From Pedobacter jeongneungensis (GTDB lineage: Bacteria > Bacteroidota > Bacteroidia > Sphingobacteriales > Sphingobacteriaceae), in assembly GCF_000633455.1 (NCBI RefSeq), contig NZ_AYMG01000010.1, positions 124,001 to 188,000 on the forward strand: DNA of 64,000 nt, read 5' to 3'. The position numbers were made by a program, and so were the translations under genes. The stretch's first letter is position 1. Each line of letters starts with the position of its first letter. Below are positions 42,378 to 52,140 of the stretch, piece by piece. The notes under the pieces are model-generated. The model saw only the letters and a program-made list of their open reading frames with translations, was not told the DNA's origin and did no database searches.

Positions 42378-44731
42378 TATAGAGCAGTTGTAGTTAAAAC
42401 ACCCGTATCGCTTACCGTAATTCTGAACCTGCTACCATTTGGAGATGTCAGGATCACGCCTTTGGTTAAATCAGTAATTTCAATATCATTTGGGACAGAA
42501 ACCTTACCATCAGAACCAACAATTAGCCTCTCTGCGCCGTTATTGTACAAATACAAGTCGTTGTATTCATTACCAGAGACATCAGTAACCCGACCGCCAA
42601 TACCATATTGGGTTGTGCCATTTGTATTCCAGGAGCTAAAGCCAATTTCATGCCTTGCCCCTACTTGTGAACCATCTTGTACCGGGACTATCCTAATGGT
42701 TGTAGCAGTTCCTAAAGTGCTGGAGTTAACCGCATTTGGCCTTAATAAAACATTGTTTTCGACTTTTTTTACGTGACCATTTGATGGATTGTAAGCCAAT
42801 AAGGGAGCAAAAGAATCGTCCGTTTTTTCCTCCAAATTAGTTATTTGAAAGCTATCATTATTTAATTGAAATGAATTACCCGCTGTTTTAAATACAACAG
42901 CTGCATCATTGCCAACTGAAAAATTTCTAAACTGCAATTGATTGTTTTCGCCAGGATAATAATCTTCAGAAGTAAAATTTATCAAAGCCCCATTAATACC
43001 TGACTTAAGGAAGATGGGGGCATTACCTTTGGAGTTATAATTTTGAATAGTAAGCCCTCCAAAAAGGTCGGTTTCTTTATCGCCTCTTAAAGACATAACC
43101 CCATTGCTTCCTGCATTAATGCCATAACCTGTATCATAATCTACAACAGCCAGATAAACAGGATTTTCATCCCTTTCGTTAGATAAGATTAAACTACCTT
43201 TTTTTGTTTCATCAAGAGTTTTATGTAAAACATCACCATCATTTGGAATTATAGAGTTTAAGCCTAAAAAGTTTTTTACTGCTAGAGAATTATATAGATA
43301 AGCACTACCATCAATATCTTTCCCCAAAATACCCGTAATCGCACCATTCTGTACAGAGCTAAAGGCATCACCTGTATTTAAGCCGCCCCACGAGTTAACA
43401 TCAACTTGATTTTTATTTAAAACTCTTGTATACCCATCAGTTCCAACAGTTAAGAAAGCTCCAAATTTGTTATCGATGTTTGGTCTGTCTATATATAAGC
43501 CACCTACAGGTAATGTTCTGTCATCAGCACCAAAAAATTTAGGAATTTTTGCATCGCTGGAACTTAAAAGAGATGTTTTTGGTAGTTGAGCCATTTCACC
43601 AGTTTCTTCATTCCGGGCCAAAATGGTTAAATTATCAGTCAAATCAATAGGATTATAAAGTGATGGGTAAATTTTCTCATTGAAATAGGCAGGCATCCCG
43701 ATAGTCATTTTATTTTGAAAAGAATTTATTTCCATGTTTGTAACATTAGAACCCGATGCATCACTTTGAAAAACCAAATTACCTGCTTTAAGAACACCTG
43801 AACCACTATTACTAAAATCTATATTATGATTGCCATCATAAGAAAGAACCATATTAGAAATTTGCGATTTTCCAGCAACGTAAAGATCAGCTTCAGTTCT
43901 AATTTCTCCACTAACCTTAACACTAGCATTTTGTTGGATTGAATTGTAAGAACTATTTGCATTCCAAATAAAATCGTTTACACTACGTTTTTTAACTTTA
44001 TCGGTAGTATTGTCAAATCCTAAAAGAAAGCCTTTTAAATCATAATAATCATCAGTAATGGCATTTTCTAAATCTGGCAGATGCAATTCTCCATCAATTG
44101 TCCCTCCTGCTAATGGCAAATAATTTGCTATTTTAGGATTAATGAGTGCATCTAAATCCTTATCTTTTAAAAACTTTCCTCCTCCGTTCCATAAACCAAT
44201 ATTTCCATCCTCACTGAAACTGAATACTTCATTACCAACATGCAACCATAGTAGCGGCCCTATACCCGGACTACTCAACGAGAAGTCATAAACTCCACTA
44301 GCATCCTTAAAATTAATACCGCTACCATAAGGGAAATTAACTCCATTATAGAATTTTACCGGGTTTGCATTTGCAAATTCAACAGATTGTCCATTAAATG
44401 TTTTTATTCCCCCGATGATCTGTGTACTATTTAAATCAACAAAATTTGTTAGATCTATTGGTAAAGCATCGCTCCAGGAAGATGATAAGGGATTGTAAAT
44501 CCTAAGCTTTCCCAACGTTGTGTTATAAATTAGTTTTACCGTATTCTGAGGTAAACCTCCCGCATCTAAATTATCGGTTTCGCTTGTAGGTATACCTAAA
44601 CGCTTTAAGCCAATTAAATAGTTATCTATCTGCGAAAAATCGTTATTAGATCGTGTTTTATTTGTTGGTGTTTGTTGGGCTGCTGCTGATAGACAAATGC
44701 TTATCAGTGCAATTATTAAATATTTCTTCAT
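42377..44731 (-). CDS. Secreted fibre-like protein 2 of the tail cluster (784 aa)
   Basis: A long beta-rich, Asn/Gly/Ser-rich protein with short repeats such as FLKDKDLDALINPKIANYL and GDVLHKTLDETKKGS, like phage tail fibres. It begins with a Sec signal peptide (MKKYLIIALISICLSAAAQQ). Residues 1-95 match the 878-aa neighbour (NKTRSNNDFSQIDNYLIGLK, RLGIPTSETDNLD, TTLGKLRIYNPL). The C-terminus (DLTKGVILTSPNGSRFRI followed by TVSDTGVLTTTAL) matches the neighbour too, whereas the middle differs. No T9SS sorting domain is recognised. A signal peptide is unexpected for a tail fibre. Confidence 0.75.
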   Translation of the reverse strand: MKKYLIIALISICLSAAAQQTPTNKTRSNNDFSQIDNYLIGLKRLGIPTSETDNLDAGGLPQNTVKLIYNTTLGKLRIYNPLSSSWSDALPIDLTNFVDLNSTQIIGGIKTFNGQSVEFANANPVKFYNGVNFPYGSGINFKDASGVYDFSLSSPGIGPLLWLHVGNEVFSFSEDGNIGLWNGGGKFLKDKDLDALINPKIANYLPLAGGTIDGELHLPDLENAITDDYYDLKGFLLGFDNTTDKVKKRSVNDFIWNANSSYNSIQQNASVKVSGEIRTEADLYVAGKSQISNMVLSYDGNHNIDFSNSGSGVLKAGNLVFQSDASGSNVTNMEINSFQNKMTIGMPAYFNEKIYPSLYNPIDLTDNLTILARNEETGEMAQLPKTSLLSSSDAKIPKFFGADDRTLPVGGLYIDRPNIDNKFGAFLTVGTDGYTRVLNKNQVDVNSWGGLNTGDAFSSVQNGAITGILGKDIDGSAYLYNSLAVKNFLGLNSIIPNDGDVLHKTLDETKKGSLILSNERDENPVYLAVVDYDTGYGINAGSNGVMSLRGDKETDLFGGLTIQNYNSKGNAPIFLKSGINGALINFTSEDYYPGENNQLQFRNFSVGNDAAVVFKTAGNSFQLNNDSFQITNLEEKTDDSFAPLLAYNPSNGHVKKVENNVLLRPNAVNSSTLGTATTIRIVPVQDGSQVGARHEIGFSSWNTNGTTQYGIGGRVTDVSGNEYNDLYLYNNGAERLIVGSDGKVSVPNDIEITDLTKGVILTSPNGSRFRITVSDTGVLTTTAL

Positions 44732-44905
44732 TTTTTTTTATTATATCAATATTTGAACACTCAATTCAAATTTTGGAACGTACAGATGTAATCTCAGCAC
44801 CAAAAGGAACTAAATTCAGGTAATATGAAATTGTTATGGAGTGGTTTTTAGTTGGAGGTTAGAATGCAAGCAACCGCAGTTATTGGTATTTAAAGGAGAC
44901 TATTT

Positions 44906-47542
44906 TTATAGGGCTGTTTTAACAAAGTCACCAGTATCATTAATGGTTAACCTGTAGCGTGTTCCGTTTGGTGAGTGAAGAATGATGCCTTTAGTTGCAT
45001 CAATAAGTTCTACATCATCTAAAAATTCTGCCTTACCATTATCTGCAATTCTTAATGGTCTAATTCCAGTAGCTGTTAGATCAGTATTATTTTCACCTTT
45101 TATCCAAAAATCTAAACCACCTGAACTGTATCCGATACCTGCTGATTTTCCATAACCTCGAGACCTAAATCCTAACATTGGCTGTGAACCCGAAACTCCT
45201 ATCGGAACATTAAATCCCCCAGATCCCTCTCCACCATCCGCAGAAATGCCATTACCAGCCTTTAAAGAGTTACTCAAATTTAATCCGCCATTAAAAGCTA
45301 TAATATTATTATTAAAATCGAAATTAAATTTTCCTGACTCAGAGTTTCTACCGAATGACCAAGTACCGGCATCACTAGCACCTGAAATTCGCCCCTCCAT
45401 CACGCCACCACCTAAGGATAAAAACTTATCGTTTATGACAGACATGTTACCGGAGGTTTGATCTTTAACTACAAATTGGTATGGTTGTCCTGTTATATTC
45501 GGCATGGTACCAACCCAAAGATTTCCATAAACATTTTGAGAACCGTGGAAATCAGTATTTCCATTATATCTAAAAGAACCTTGATTAAGATCGAACCAGG
45601 TTTCACCATCTTTAATCCACTTTAAATATTCTTGTCTCCACACTATTCTATCCCCTCCTTGGTCTTCTGTTTTGTACATAGCAAAAGATCGGTCATTTAC
45701 CGTTGCTAAATCACCATTCATAGTACCGCCTGTTAGCGGTAAATATCCTTCCAAATCAGATTGATAAGCTACGTTAGCATTGACCTTAGGAACAGGAAAA
45801 GTGATATTATGCCCACCCTCAAATTCGGGAATTACAAAGTTCAAATAACCAGTTCCAGAGTTAAAACCCCAACTATTACTTCGATAAGTACCTCTTTTCC
45901 CAACAGTATTGTCTTGACTTTCAAAGTAGTTATATGCTCCGCTTGTGTTGTTGTCTGCTATTACTGCTCCATGAAAAGTACTATAACTCTCCGTAATTTC
46001 TGCTATAGCAATATTAGTACTGGTTCCAATGTTTAAATTTCCGGTTATTTTTATTTTATCAGTTCCCTGTGGTGCAATTTTAAGATCACCATCATTTGTA
46101 CCCAATTCAATAGAATTGACATGCATCGAATTTGTTTTCAAATCTCCATTTAACAAGCCATTTCCGTTCAAATTAAAGCTCGCATTTTGTGCGTTGTCGG
46201 TAGCTATTAGATTTTTTATAAAATTATTGTCAACATATTTTTTAGGCATCATGGTTTGAGGCCCTGCATTTGCCCAAGAAATATCGTCATTATATTGCAT
46301 TCCCATTTGTGCAACTGCATCATTTACAATAATGCCGTTGTTAGTATTAGCACCATCAATACCTATCCCCTTTTGTCCTAGAGCTGTAGCAGTAAAAAAC
46401 TGTAAATAGCCAGTAGCTGCGTTAGATTGTGCAGAAATAGTGGCCTGACCGATTCCTCTGCTAGCATCCCCGTGTGATATTGTTGCTTGACTATTGTTTA
46501 ACACTAATCGAGCATGTTCACTTGACCCTAAATTTATTCCGCTTGTATAATCTCCACCTAATTCTAAATATCCATCGTTATCAACAATCCCATTTCTCGA
46601 TCTTAGTAGCTCGCTTAACTGTAATTTACCTATAGTTCCACCATCATTATCACGTGTTAATAACTGAACAGGGGATAATCTACCCCTATCTGGGAGGTTT
46701 GGCGAATTGACTAATGGCAAAGCATCACCCTGTTTTAGAAAAGGGGTACCATTAATATCAGAAATATTATTATACACCCTTACATCTTTGTTTCTTAAAA
46801 TTTTTAGACCAGATTCGTCAAAAACCTTTAAATCGATAACAGCATCAGTATTACCAGGCTGTTCTATGTCAGCATCAGGATTTGCCTGTAAAGTAACCGA
46901 GTTTCTCCCTAACATTCTTAATCCCGAGCCAGTCCCATTCCATCCGTAATTATCAAAATAACCATAGCCTGCACCCAGTCCTAAAGTAAGATTACCATTA
47001 ATAAATGTATTAGTATTTAAATAAGAATTAATCCCGTTAAAATTAAAATTATACCCTTGAAAACTAATGCTACCGCCAAGACCATTACTCACAAAAGCAT
47101 TTGCTCCCTGCCCATCACCTTCGGTAGATATACGCAAGATGTTATGGTCATTTCCGCCCATGCTTATATCGCCCTTTAAATTAATTGAGCCATTTATAGC
47201 ACCACCTGTTTTATCAAATTTGCCATTGAATGCGTCGTCTATCTGCGATTTTGTATAATACGCAGATAAATCTGTTGCATCTGCCCAAGTTCCTGTAAGT
47301 GGATTATAAATCCTAAGCTTTCCCAGTGTAGTGTTAAAAATGATTTTAACCGCATTCTGAGGCAAACCAGCTGCATCTAAATTATCGGTTTCACTTGTAG
47401 GAATACCCAAGCGTTTCAATCCAATTAAATAGTTATCTACCTGCGAAAAATCGTTATTAGACCGGGTTTTATTTGTTGGAGATTGCTGGGCTGTTGCTGA
47501 AAAGCCAAGGGCAATAAAAGCAATTATTAAATATTTTTTCAT
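44906..47542 (-). CDS. Secreted fibre-like protein 1 of the tail cluster (878 aa)
   Basis: Same architecture as the 784-aa gene after it: signal peptide (MKKYLIIAFIALGFSATAQQ), shared N-terminal module through TTLGKLRIYNPLTGTWADAT, then YYTKSQIDDAFNGKFDKTGG and a long Asn/Gly-rich beta region with repeated GxINGS and GTMNGDL units, and the shared C-terminus (LIDATKGIILHSPNGTRYRL followed by TINDTGDFVKTAL). These units resemble tail-fibre shaft repeats. It follows a fibre gene with the anchor module by 7 bases. Confidence 0.75.
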   Translation of the reverse strand: MKKYLIIAFIALGFSATAQQSPTNKTRSNNDFSQVDNYLIGLKRLGIPTSETDNLDAAGLPQNAVKIIFNTTLGKLRIYNPLTGTWADATDLSAYYTKSQIDDAFNGKFDKTGGAINGSINLKGDISMGGNDHNILRISTEGDGQGANAFVSNGLGGSISFQGYNFNFNGINSYLNTNTFINGNLTLGLGAGYGYFDNYGWNGTGSGLRMLGRNSVTLQANPDADIEQPGNTDAVIDLKVFDESGLKILRNKDVRVYNNISDINGTPFLKQGDALPLVNSPNLPDRGRLSPVQLLTRDNDGGTIGKLQLSELLRSRNGIVDNDGYLELGGDYTSGINLGSSEHARLVLNNSQATISHGDASRGIGQATISAQSNAATGYLQFFTATALGQKGIGIDGANTNNGIIVNDAVAQMGMQYNDDISWANAGPQTMMPKKYVDNNFIKNLIATDNAQNASFNLNGNGLLNGDLKTNSMHVNSIELGTNDGDLKIAPQGTDKIKITGNLNIGTSTNIAIAEITESYSTFHGAVIADNNTSGAYNYFESQDNTVGKRGTYRSNSWGFNSGTGYLNFVIPEFEGGHNITFPVPKVNANVAYQSDLEGYLPLTGGTMNGDLATVNDRSFAMYKTEDQGGDRIVWRQEYLKWIKDGETWFDLNQGSFRYNGNTDFHGSQNVYGNLWVGTMPNITGQPYQFVVKDQTSGNMSVINDKFLSLGGGVMEGRISGASDAGTWSFGRNSESGKFNFDFNNNIIAFNGGLNLSNSLKAGNGISADGGEGSGGFNVPIGVSGSQPMLGFRSRGYGKSAGIGYSSGGLDFWIKGENNTDLTATGIRPLRIADNGKAEFLDDVELIDATKGIILHSPNGTRYRLTINDTGDFVKTAL

Positions 47543-47549
47543 CTGTGTT

Positions 47550-48674
47550 TTATTTGATCAATATCAGTGCGTCGATTCCGCTCAATGTGAATCGGTATTC
47601 GTTTGGTTTACCATCTTCTCCGGTAGTAAATGTGATCGGCACCTGTTCTAAACTACCATTTAACCAAACACTAAAATCGCCATAGGCTCCAAAAAGTACT
47701 TTACGCTCGTCATCCCAGGGAAGTACATATTCTTCTGTTCCGGAAACTGTAATCGGAATGGCTTTTTTATTGACGACTTCATCTACATAACTTTCTAAAG
47801 CTAATGTTCCCGAGGTTGCTGGAAGTTTGTAGATAACTGATTCAGTTAATGACTCATCAATATCAATCCGGCTAGATACATTACCGGAATTTCTAAATAT
47901 TAATTTATTTGGAGTAAAAGTAAACCCTTTGCCTGTTGAGCCATCATTAATAAATAAATATGAAGAAGTTAACGTTACTAATTTACCAGAAGAGTTCAAG
48001 TTGACCGATTCAGAATTGACAGAAAAACTACCGGAGTTATTGCTACCATTAAGGGAGGATGGATTTAGCCCAAAGCTCCCTGTCGCTCCTCCAAATGAAA
48101 ATCCTGTAGTATTAAAACTTCCTCCTGCAGCCCCTGTTGATAAAGAAATTGAAGCATTCTGTATTTGTGTGTAAGCTGTTGTACCAAAAGTACCACTACC
48201 TGTTATTTTAATATCAGCCAACTGTGCATCAACAGGACTTGCTTTAATAAATTTACCTTCCAAAGGGCCAGAGTCTCCGCTTAACAGTACATTGATTTCT
48301 TCTTTAGTGTAAAACTGCGTTAGATCAGTAGCAGTTGCTGATCTCCATGCGGCCCCATCATAGATGTAAAGCACCTGCTCAACAGTATTGTAAAAAAGGT
48401 TTGCACGTGTGCCGCTTCCTGTTAAAGTATTAATTGGTCCGGCAGGTATAGAAAGGTTACCTATGTTATGCGCATTTGGATCATTAAGATGCGCTTCGAA
48501 AGCTTCCTCATCAGCCTTTTCCTCAAAACGGGCATCCAGATTCTCAATAGAACTTGCAGGAATCACCTGGTCTTTATGCCAAAAACTGTCCCAGGTATCC
48601 CAAAACTGTTGTTGTGTTGGTTTAAAACCAGTTTTAAACCAGTTTTTTATCGTATTTAAAGTTTGTTTTGCCAT
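47550..48674 (-). CDS. Tail fibre with shared N-terminal anchor, copy 3 (374 aa)
   Basis: N-terminus MAKQTLNTIKNWFKTGFKPT plus QQQFWDTWDSFWHKDQVIP, nearly identical to two other genes in this cluster. Residues about 40-130 also contain the IPAGPINTLTGSGTRANLFY and LYIYDGAAWRSATATDLTQF modules shared with copy 1. After residue 130 the sequence is distinct, Ser/Gly-rich and beta-like (SFNTTGFSFGGATGSFGLNP), ending with GIDALILIK. The conserved part probably joins the baseplate and the distal part meets the receptor. Confidence 0.8.
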   Translation of the reverse strand: MAKQTLNTIKNWFKTGFKPTQQQFWDTWDSFWHKDQVIPASSIENLDARFEEKADEEAFEAHLNDPNAHNIGNLSIPAGPINTLTGSGTRANLFYNTVEQVLYIYDGAAWRSATATDLTQFYTKEEINVLLSGDSGPLEGKFIKASPVDAQLADIKITGSGTFGTTAYTQIQNASISLSTGAAGGSFNTTGFSFGGATGSFGLNPSSLNGSNNSGSFSVNSESVNLNSSGKLVTLTSSYLFINDGSTGKGFTFTPNKLIFRNSGNVSSRIDIDESLTESVIYKLPATSGTLALESYVDEVVNKKAIPITVSGTEEYVLPWDDERKVLFGAYGDFSVWLNGSLEQVPITFTTGEDGKPNEYRFTLSGIDALILIK

Positions 48675-48730
48675 TGTTTAATTCTTTGAGGCGATGCCAA
48701 TAGTTTTGATGTAGTTTATTATTGATTGAT

Positions 48731-48757
48731 CATCACTTACACCTGTTAAAAGTGATG
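48731..48757. other. Hairpin in a fibre-gene spacer
   Basis: CATCACTT / AAGTGATG form an 8-bp stem with an 11-base loop, in the 136-base spacer between the 133-aa gene and fibre copy 3. No U-tract follows on either strand. Role unknown. Confidence 0.4.
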
Positions 48758-48810
48758 TAGTTCTACCCTAAAGCGGGTAATGAAACCTTAGTTCCGTATT
48801 TAAGCAATTT

Positions 48811-49212
48811 TCAATCTGGATTGAATGAAAACCTAGTTTCGTTAATGAGATATACATGGGAAGGATAATCTTTGAAGGTTATAGACATCCCAAGCAACTT
48901 AGTTTTCTCATTCACGACCTTTTCAGCTTCTGTAAGCTTAAATTGTATTGCCATGCCATTTATTCCTGTAGGCGCTAAGGGAAAAGAATGATCACTATGA
49001 GTTTGCTTAAAAAGGATAGTTCCTGACTTTATCTCTGATATTTCAGTTAAAAGCCCGACACCATCACCAGCAAAAACAAATTCTTTAAAGCTATCAATGC
49101 CTCTAAAAAATTCGCCGGTACGATATTCATTATCAGCGTAAACAACATTTTTATCGCCTATAACTTTATAGAGCGCATTTGGTATAATCTGACCGCTTTC
49201 AACGCTATACAT
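48811..49212 (-). CDS. Small protein after the spike gene (133 aa), unknown
   Basis: A soluble 133-aa protein (MYSVESGQIIPNALYKVIGD...) with beta-rich character (SGTILFKQTHSDHSF, MAIQFKLTEAEKV). It follows the beta-helix spike gene by 3 bases and may be its assembly partner or chaperone; this is inferred from position only. I do not recognise the family. Confidence 0.65.
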   Translation of the reverse strand: MYSVESGQIIPNALYKVIGDKNVVYADNEYRTGEFFRGIDSFKEFVFAGDGVGLLTEISEIKSGTILFKQTHSDHSFPLAPTGINGMAIQFKLTEAEKVVNEKTKLLGMSITFKDYPSHVYLINETRFSFNPD

Positions 49213-49215
49213 AAA

Positions 49216-50973
49216 TTAAGGTTTTAAGTTTTTAACCCTGATGATGTATTTTAACTGAATGAAACGGGCATTGATAGGAAATTCAAATGCAGTACCCCTT
49301 ATATAATCAGGATCGCCATTACCACGCAAAATTTGTCCTGTTCTCACATTGCCTACGTTATTACTTGAAAATGCAATACCGGGCTCATAGTGCTGATATT
49401 CTTCATTGGTGAAAGCTTCAATTAAGACTCCACCATCTGAAGTTGTAAAACTATTGATATCAATCGCTTTAAACGATTTTTGAAAGTATTCTACACCATT
49501 ATAATTTATTGTCCCGGAAATTGCGTAATACCAATATCCAACAACCAGGGGATCGCCAACGCTTTTTGAAGCACCACCATTGCTAAACCTGGCCATTATG
49601 GTATGTCTTTGAGGCGCTTCTAATATTTCTCTGCATACACCTCCTCCGTCAGAAGAAAAGTCCAATACATCTTTTGTTGTAAATCTTTCTCCTGGCTGAT
49701 ATATATTACCATTTAGGATAATTGAAGCCCCTTCAACGATATAGGGTGTTAAATCTTTAAGACTTGTTCCAACTGAAACTGTTATTTCACTCAAATCAGC
49801 TAAACTATCAATATATTGACCGTTTCTATCAGCACTGAAACCGAAAATTGGTGCTTCTGCCAATTCTCTACCTATCAAATTTGCCTTAACAATTGTTTCA
49901 ACGCTTGCATCTAGTGTAGGATTTGTGAGAATTATACTATTATCTGAAATTGTTAAATTTTCAATACTGCTGAAATCAAAATCTCCTTCATTTTCAACTG
50001 CTGAGGCTTTAATTGGATATGCAATTGATCTGGCACCAACAAAAGTTCCGAGATATGATAAATTTTTGGCAGGACTATCAAAAGCTAAAGAATAATCACC
50101 AATTTCAATATTGTTAAATTTTGGATCGGCAACGATACAATTTTCAAAGTATTCATTAATATCAAGGGAAGGGTGAACTATTGCAAAGAGATCCTTTAAA
50201 TCTTGCAAACTATCGATTTTAGACCAACCTGCCTCTGTTGTTGGATAAAGCGTGTTAGGAACCCCAGCATAGGCTAAGGCAACGTTGCATTCTTGCAAAA
50301 TTGAATACTTCATTGCACATGATCCTATATCCATAAGCAGATTGCATCGCTTAAAAATATTGCTGTGAATATTAAAGGGATCAACATTCGTGAAATTGTC
50401 AAATAGGTTTAAAAATTTACAATCAACAAAAGTATTGTTCTTAGTTGATGGGCTTCTTTGAGCAGGATATAATGCGTTGTTACCATTGTATACTGTTATG
50501 TTAGTGAAAATATTATCTGTGCCATAAAAATTACTTATCCCAGTGTTTTCAACTCGACATCTATAGTAATTACTTGGGCCTCTTGATGCATAATAAATTG
50601 CGTTTTTCATTGTCACATCGATTACTACACAATTATTTCCCCCACTATTATTTGATACACAATAATCTAATCCAGTTCCATCTAATATTACATCGCTATC
50701 GCCACATATTCTCGGTAAAAATCCCTGTACAGTTTCACGATAAACTCCGGAACCTACGATAATCATCTCTCCAATAGCAGTTGAACATCCTTTAGAGATT
50801 GTTCTCCATGGTTTATTTCTGGAGCCATTACCAGTTTCATCATTTCCAAAAAGCGCTACATAACCAACATTATCAGGCTTAACATCATCATCTGAATCTG
50901 CTACAAATAGACCAGTGTTATCATAATATTTTATAAATGAGCCACCCTTGTATTTCCAATTATAAGTTGCCAT
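49216..50973 (-). CDS. Right-handed beta-helix tail spike-like protein (585 aa)
   Basis: It carries DETGNGSRNKPWRTISKGCS and GEMIIVGSGVYRETVQGF, a pectate-lyase-like entry into a parallel beta-helix with repeated asparagine ladders (YRCRVENTGISNFYGTDNIF, NTFVDCKFLNLFDNFTNV). Such proteins in tail clusters are spikes that bind and often degrade surface glycans. It has no signal peptide. It lies 2 bases after fibre copy 2, which may serve as its anchor. The catalytic residues cannot be named. Confidence 0.78.
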   Translation of the reverse strand: MATYNWKYKGGSFIKYYDNTGLFVADSDDDVKPDNVGYVALFGNDETGNGSRNKPWRTISKGCSTAIGEMIIVGSGVYRETVQGFLPRICGDSDVILDGTGLDYCVSNNSGGNNCVVIDVTMKNAIYYASRGPSNYYRCRVENTGISNFYGTDNIFTNITVYNGNNALYPAQRSPSTKNNTFVDCKFLNLFDNFTNVDPFNIHSNIFKRCNLLMDIGSCAMKYSILQECNVALAYAGVPNTLYPTTEAGWSKIDSLQDLKDLFAIVHPSLDINEYFENCIVADPKFNNIEIGDYSLAFDSPAKNLSYLGTFVGARSIAYPIKASAVENEGDFDFSSIENLTISDNSIILTNPTLDASVETIVKANLIGRELAEAPIFGFSADRNGQYIDSLADLSEITVSVGTSLKDLTPYIVEGASIILNGNIYQPGERFTTKDVLDFSSDGGGVCREILEAPQRHTIMARFSNGGASKSVGDPLVVGYWYYAISGTINYNGVEYFQKSFKAIDINSFTTSDGGVLIEAFTNEEYQHYEPGIAFSSNNVGNVRTGQILRGNGDPDYIRGTAFEFPINARFIQLKYIIRVKNLKP

Positions 50974-50975
50974 AA

Positions 50976-52085
50976 TTAATTGTATTTCCCTTTAAGTATT
51001 ACGTTGCACTTGGCAAACATTACATCATCATAGTTGAATGTAAAAAACACCCTATCACCTGCATTAAAAACAAATGGATATACCTGATTATCATCAGTGT
51101 AAAGCGCATCCACACCATTTTTTAATTTTAAGGTGTTGCAGCCCCCTAGAAAACTGGAATTGATCTGACCAGAATATTCCATTAAAATGGCCTGTTCGGT
51201 TTCTCCTGTCATCGCGATTTGAAACTTAAACCATTTCTTTTCGGCTGCGATTGTTGCACCAATTTTCGCAGGTGTCATCATTTCGGTATCACTTAGTTTG
51301 GCAATTGCCTGAGCTTCTGTAGCAACTTTAGCAATACCAATTCGGGTTTCGGTTGCCTGCTGGCTATTTACCTGACCGCTACCCCAGTTTGCTGAGATCT
51401 GACCTGGGGCGTTTAATTTAGCACGTAACTGATCGCCAACCTCGTACTCTTTGCCATCAATTATTCCTTCAACATTAATCTCAAAACTATCGCCACGCCT
51501 AACAGTACCATCTGTACCAGTGCCAAATATTGGATATTGTCCGGTACCTGCATCCCAATCGCCAGCATACCTCAAAACATCTGTTGCAACCAAATCAGCA
51601 TAGTTTTTAGCATTGATTTCCTTCTGATCGGCATACTCTTTATTGGCAACCTGTCCATTCTCTTCAGGGCTAGCAACATTTAGCCCGGTATTTCCGTTAA
51701 AATCAATAGCGCCTAATATTTTATTATCCAAAGCCCTTACTACTTCTAATGATCCCGACGGCCTGCTAAAAAGTTCATCAACCTGACTTTGCAAATAATT
51801 ATCTCCATTTGCCCGTGCAGTTACTTCCGCTTCTAACTGATTTATACTTGCCTTATTAGCCAAACGACCATCAATATTATGTGCATGGTTATCGCTTAAA
51901 TGGCTTTGAAATGCTTCTTCATCGGCTTTTTCATCAAAACGGGCATCTAAATTCTCGATGGAACTGGCAGGAATTACCTGGTCTTTATGCCAAAAACTGT
52001 CCCAGGTATCCCAAAACTGCTGTTGAGTTGGCTTTAAACCAGTTTTGAACCAGTTTTTTATTGTATTTAATGTTTGTTTTGCCAT
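50976..52085 (-). CDS. Tail fibre with shared N-terminal anchor, copy 2 (369 aa)
   Basis: N-terminus MAKQTLNTIKNWFKTGLKPT and the next 20 residues match copies 1 and 3. After about residue 70 it diverges: NKASINQLEAEVTARANGDN, then a helical region with YADQKEINAKNYADLVATDV and QAIAKLSDTEMMTPAKIG, the tail-fibre ATPAKxG repeat type, then a beta tip (CNVILKGKYN end). It lacks the IPAGPINTL module that copies 1 and 3 have. Next is the spike gene. Confidence 0.8.
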   Translation of the reverse strand: MAKQTLNTIKNWFKTGLKPTQQQFWDTWDSFWHKDQVIPASSIENLDARFDEKADEEAFQSHLSDNHAHNIDGRLANKASINQLEAEVTARANGDNYLQSQVDELFSRPSGSLEVVRALDNKILGAIDFNGNTGLNVASPEENGQVANKEYADQKEINAKNYADLVATDVLRYAGDWDAGTGQYPIFGTGTDGTVRRGDSFEINVEGIIDGKEYEVGDQLRAKLNAPGQISANWGSGQVNSQQATETRIGIAKVATEAQAIAKLSDTEMMTPAKIGATIAAEKKWFKFQIAMTGETEQAILMEYSGQINSSFLGGCNTLKLKNGVDALYTDDNQVYPFVFNAGDRVFFTFNYDDVMFAKCNVILKGKYN

Positions 52086-52140
52086 TATTTAATTGTTTGA
52101 GGTATTATTGCTACAAGTAGAACCGATCAAATAATTGATT

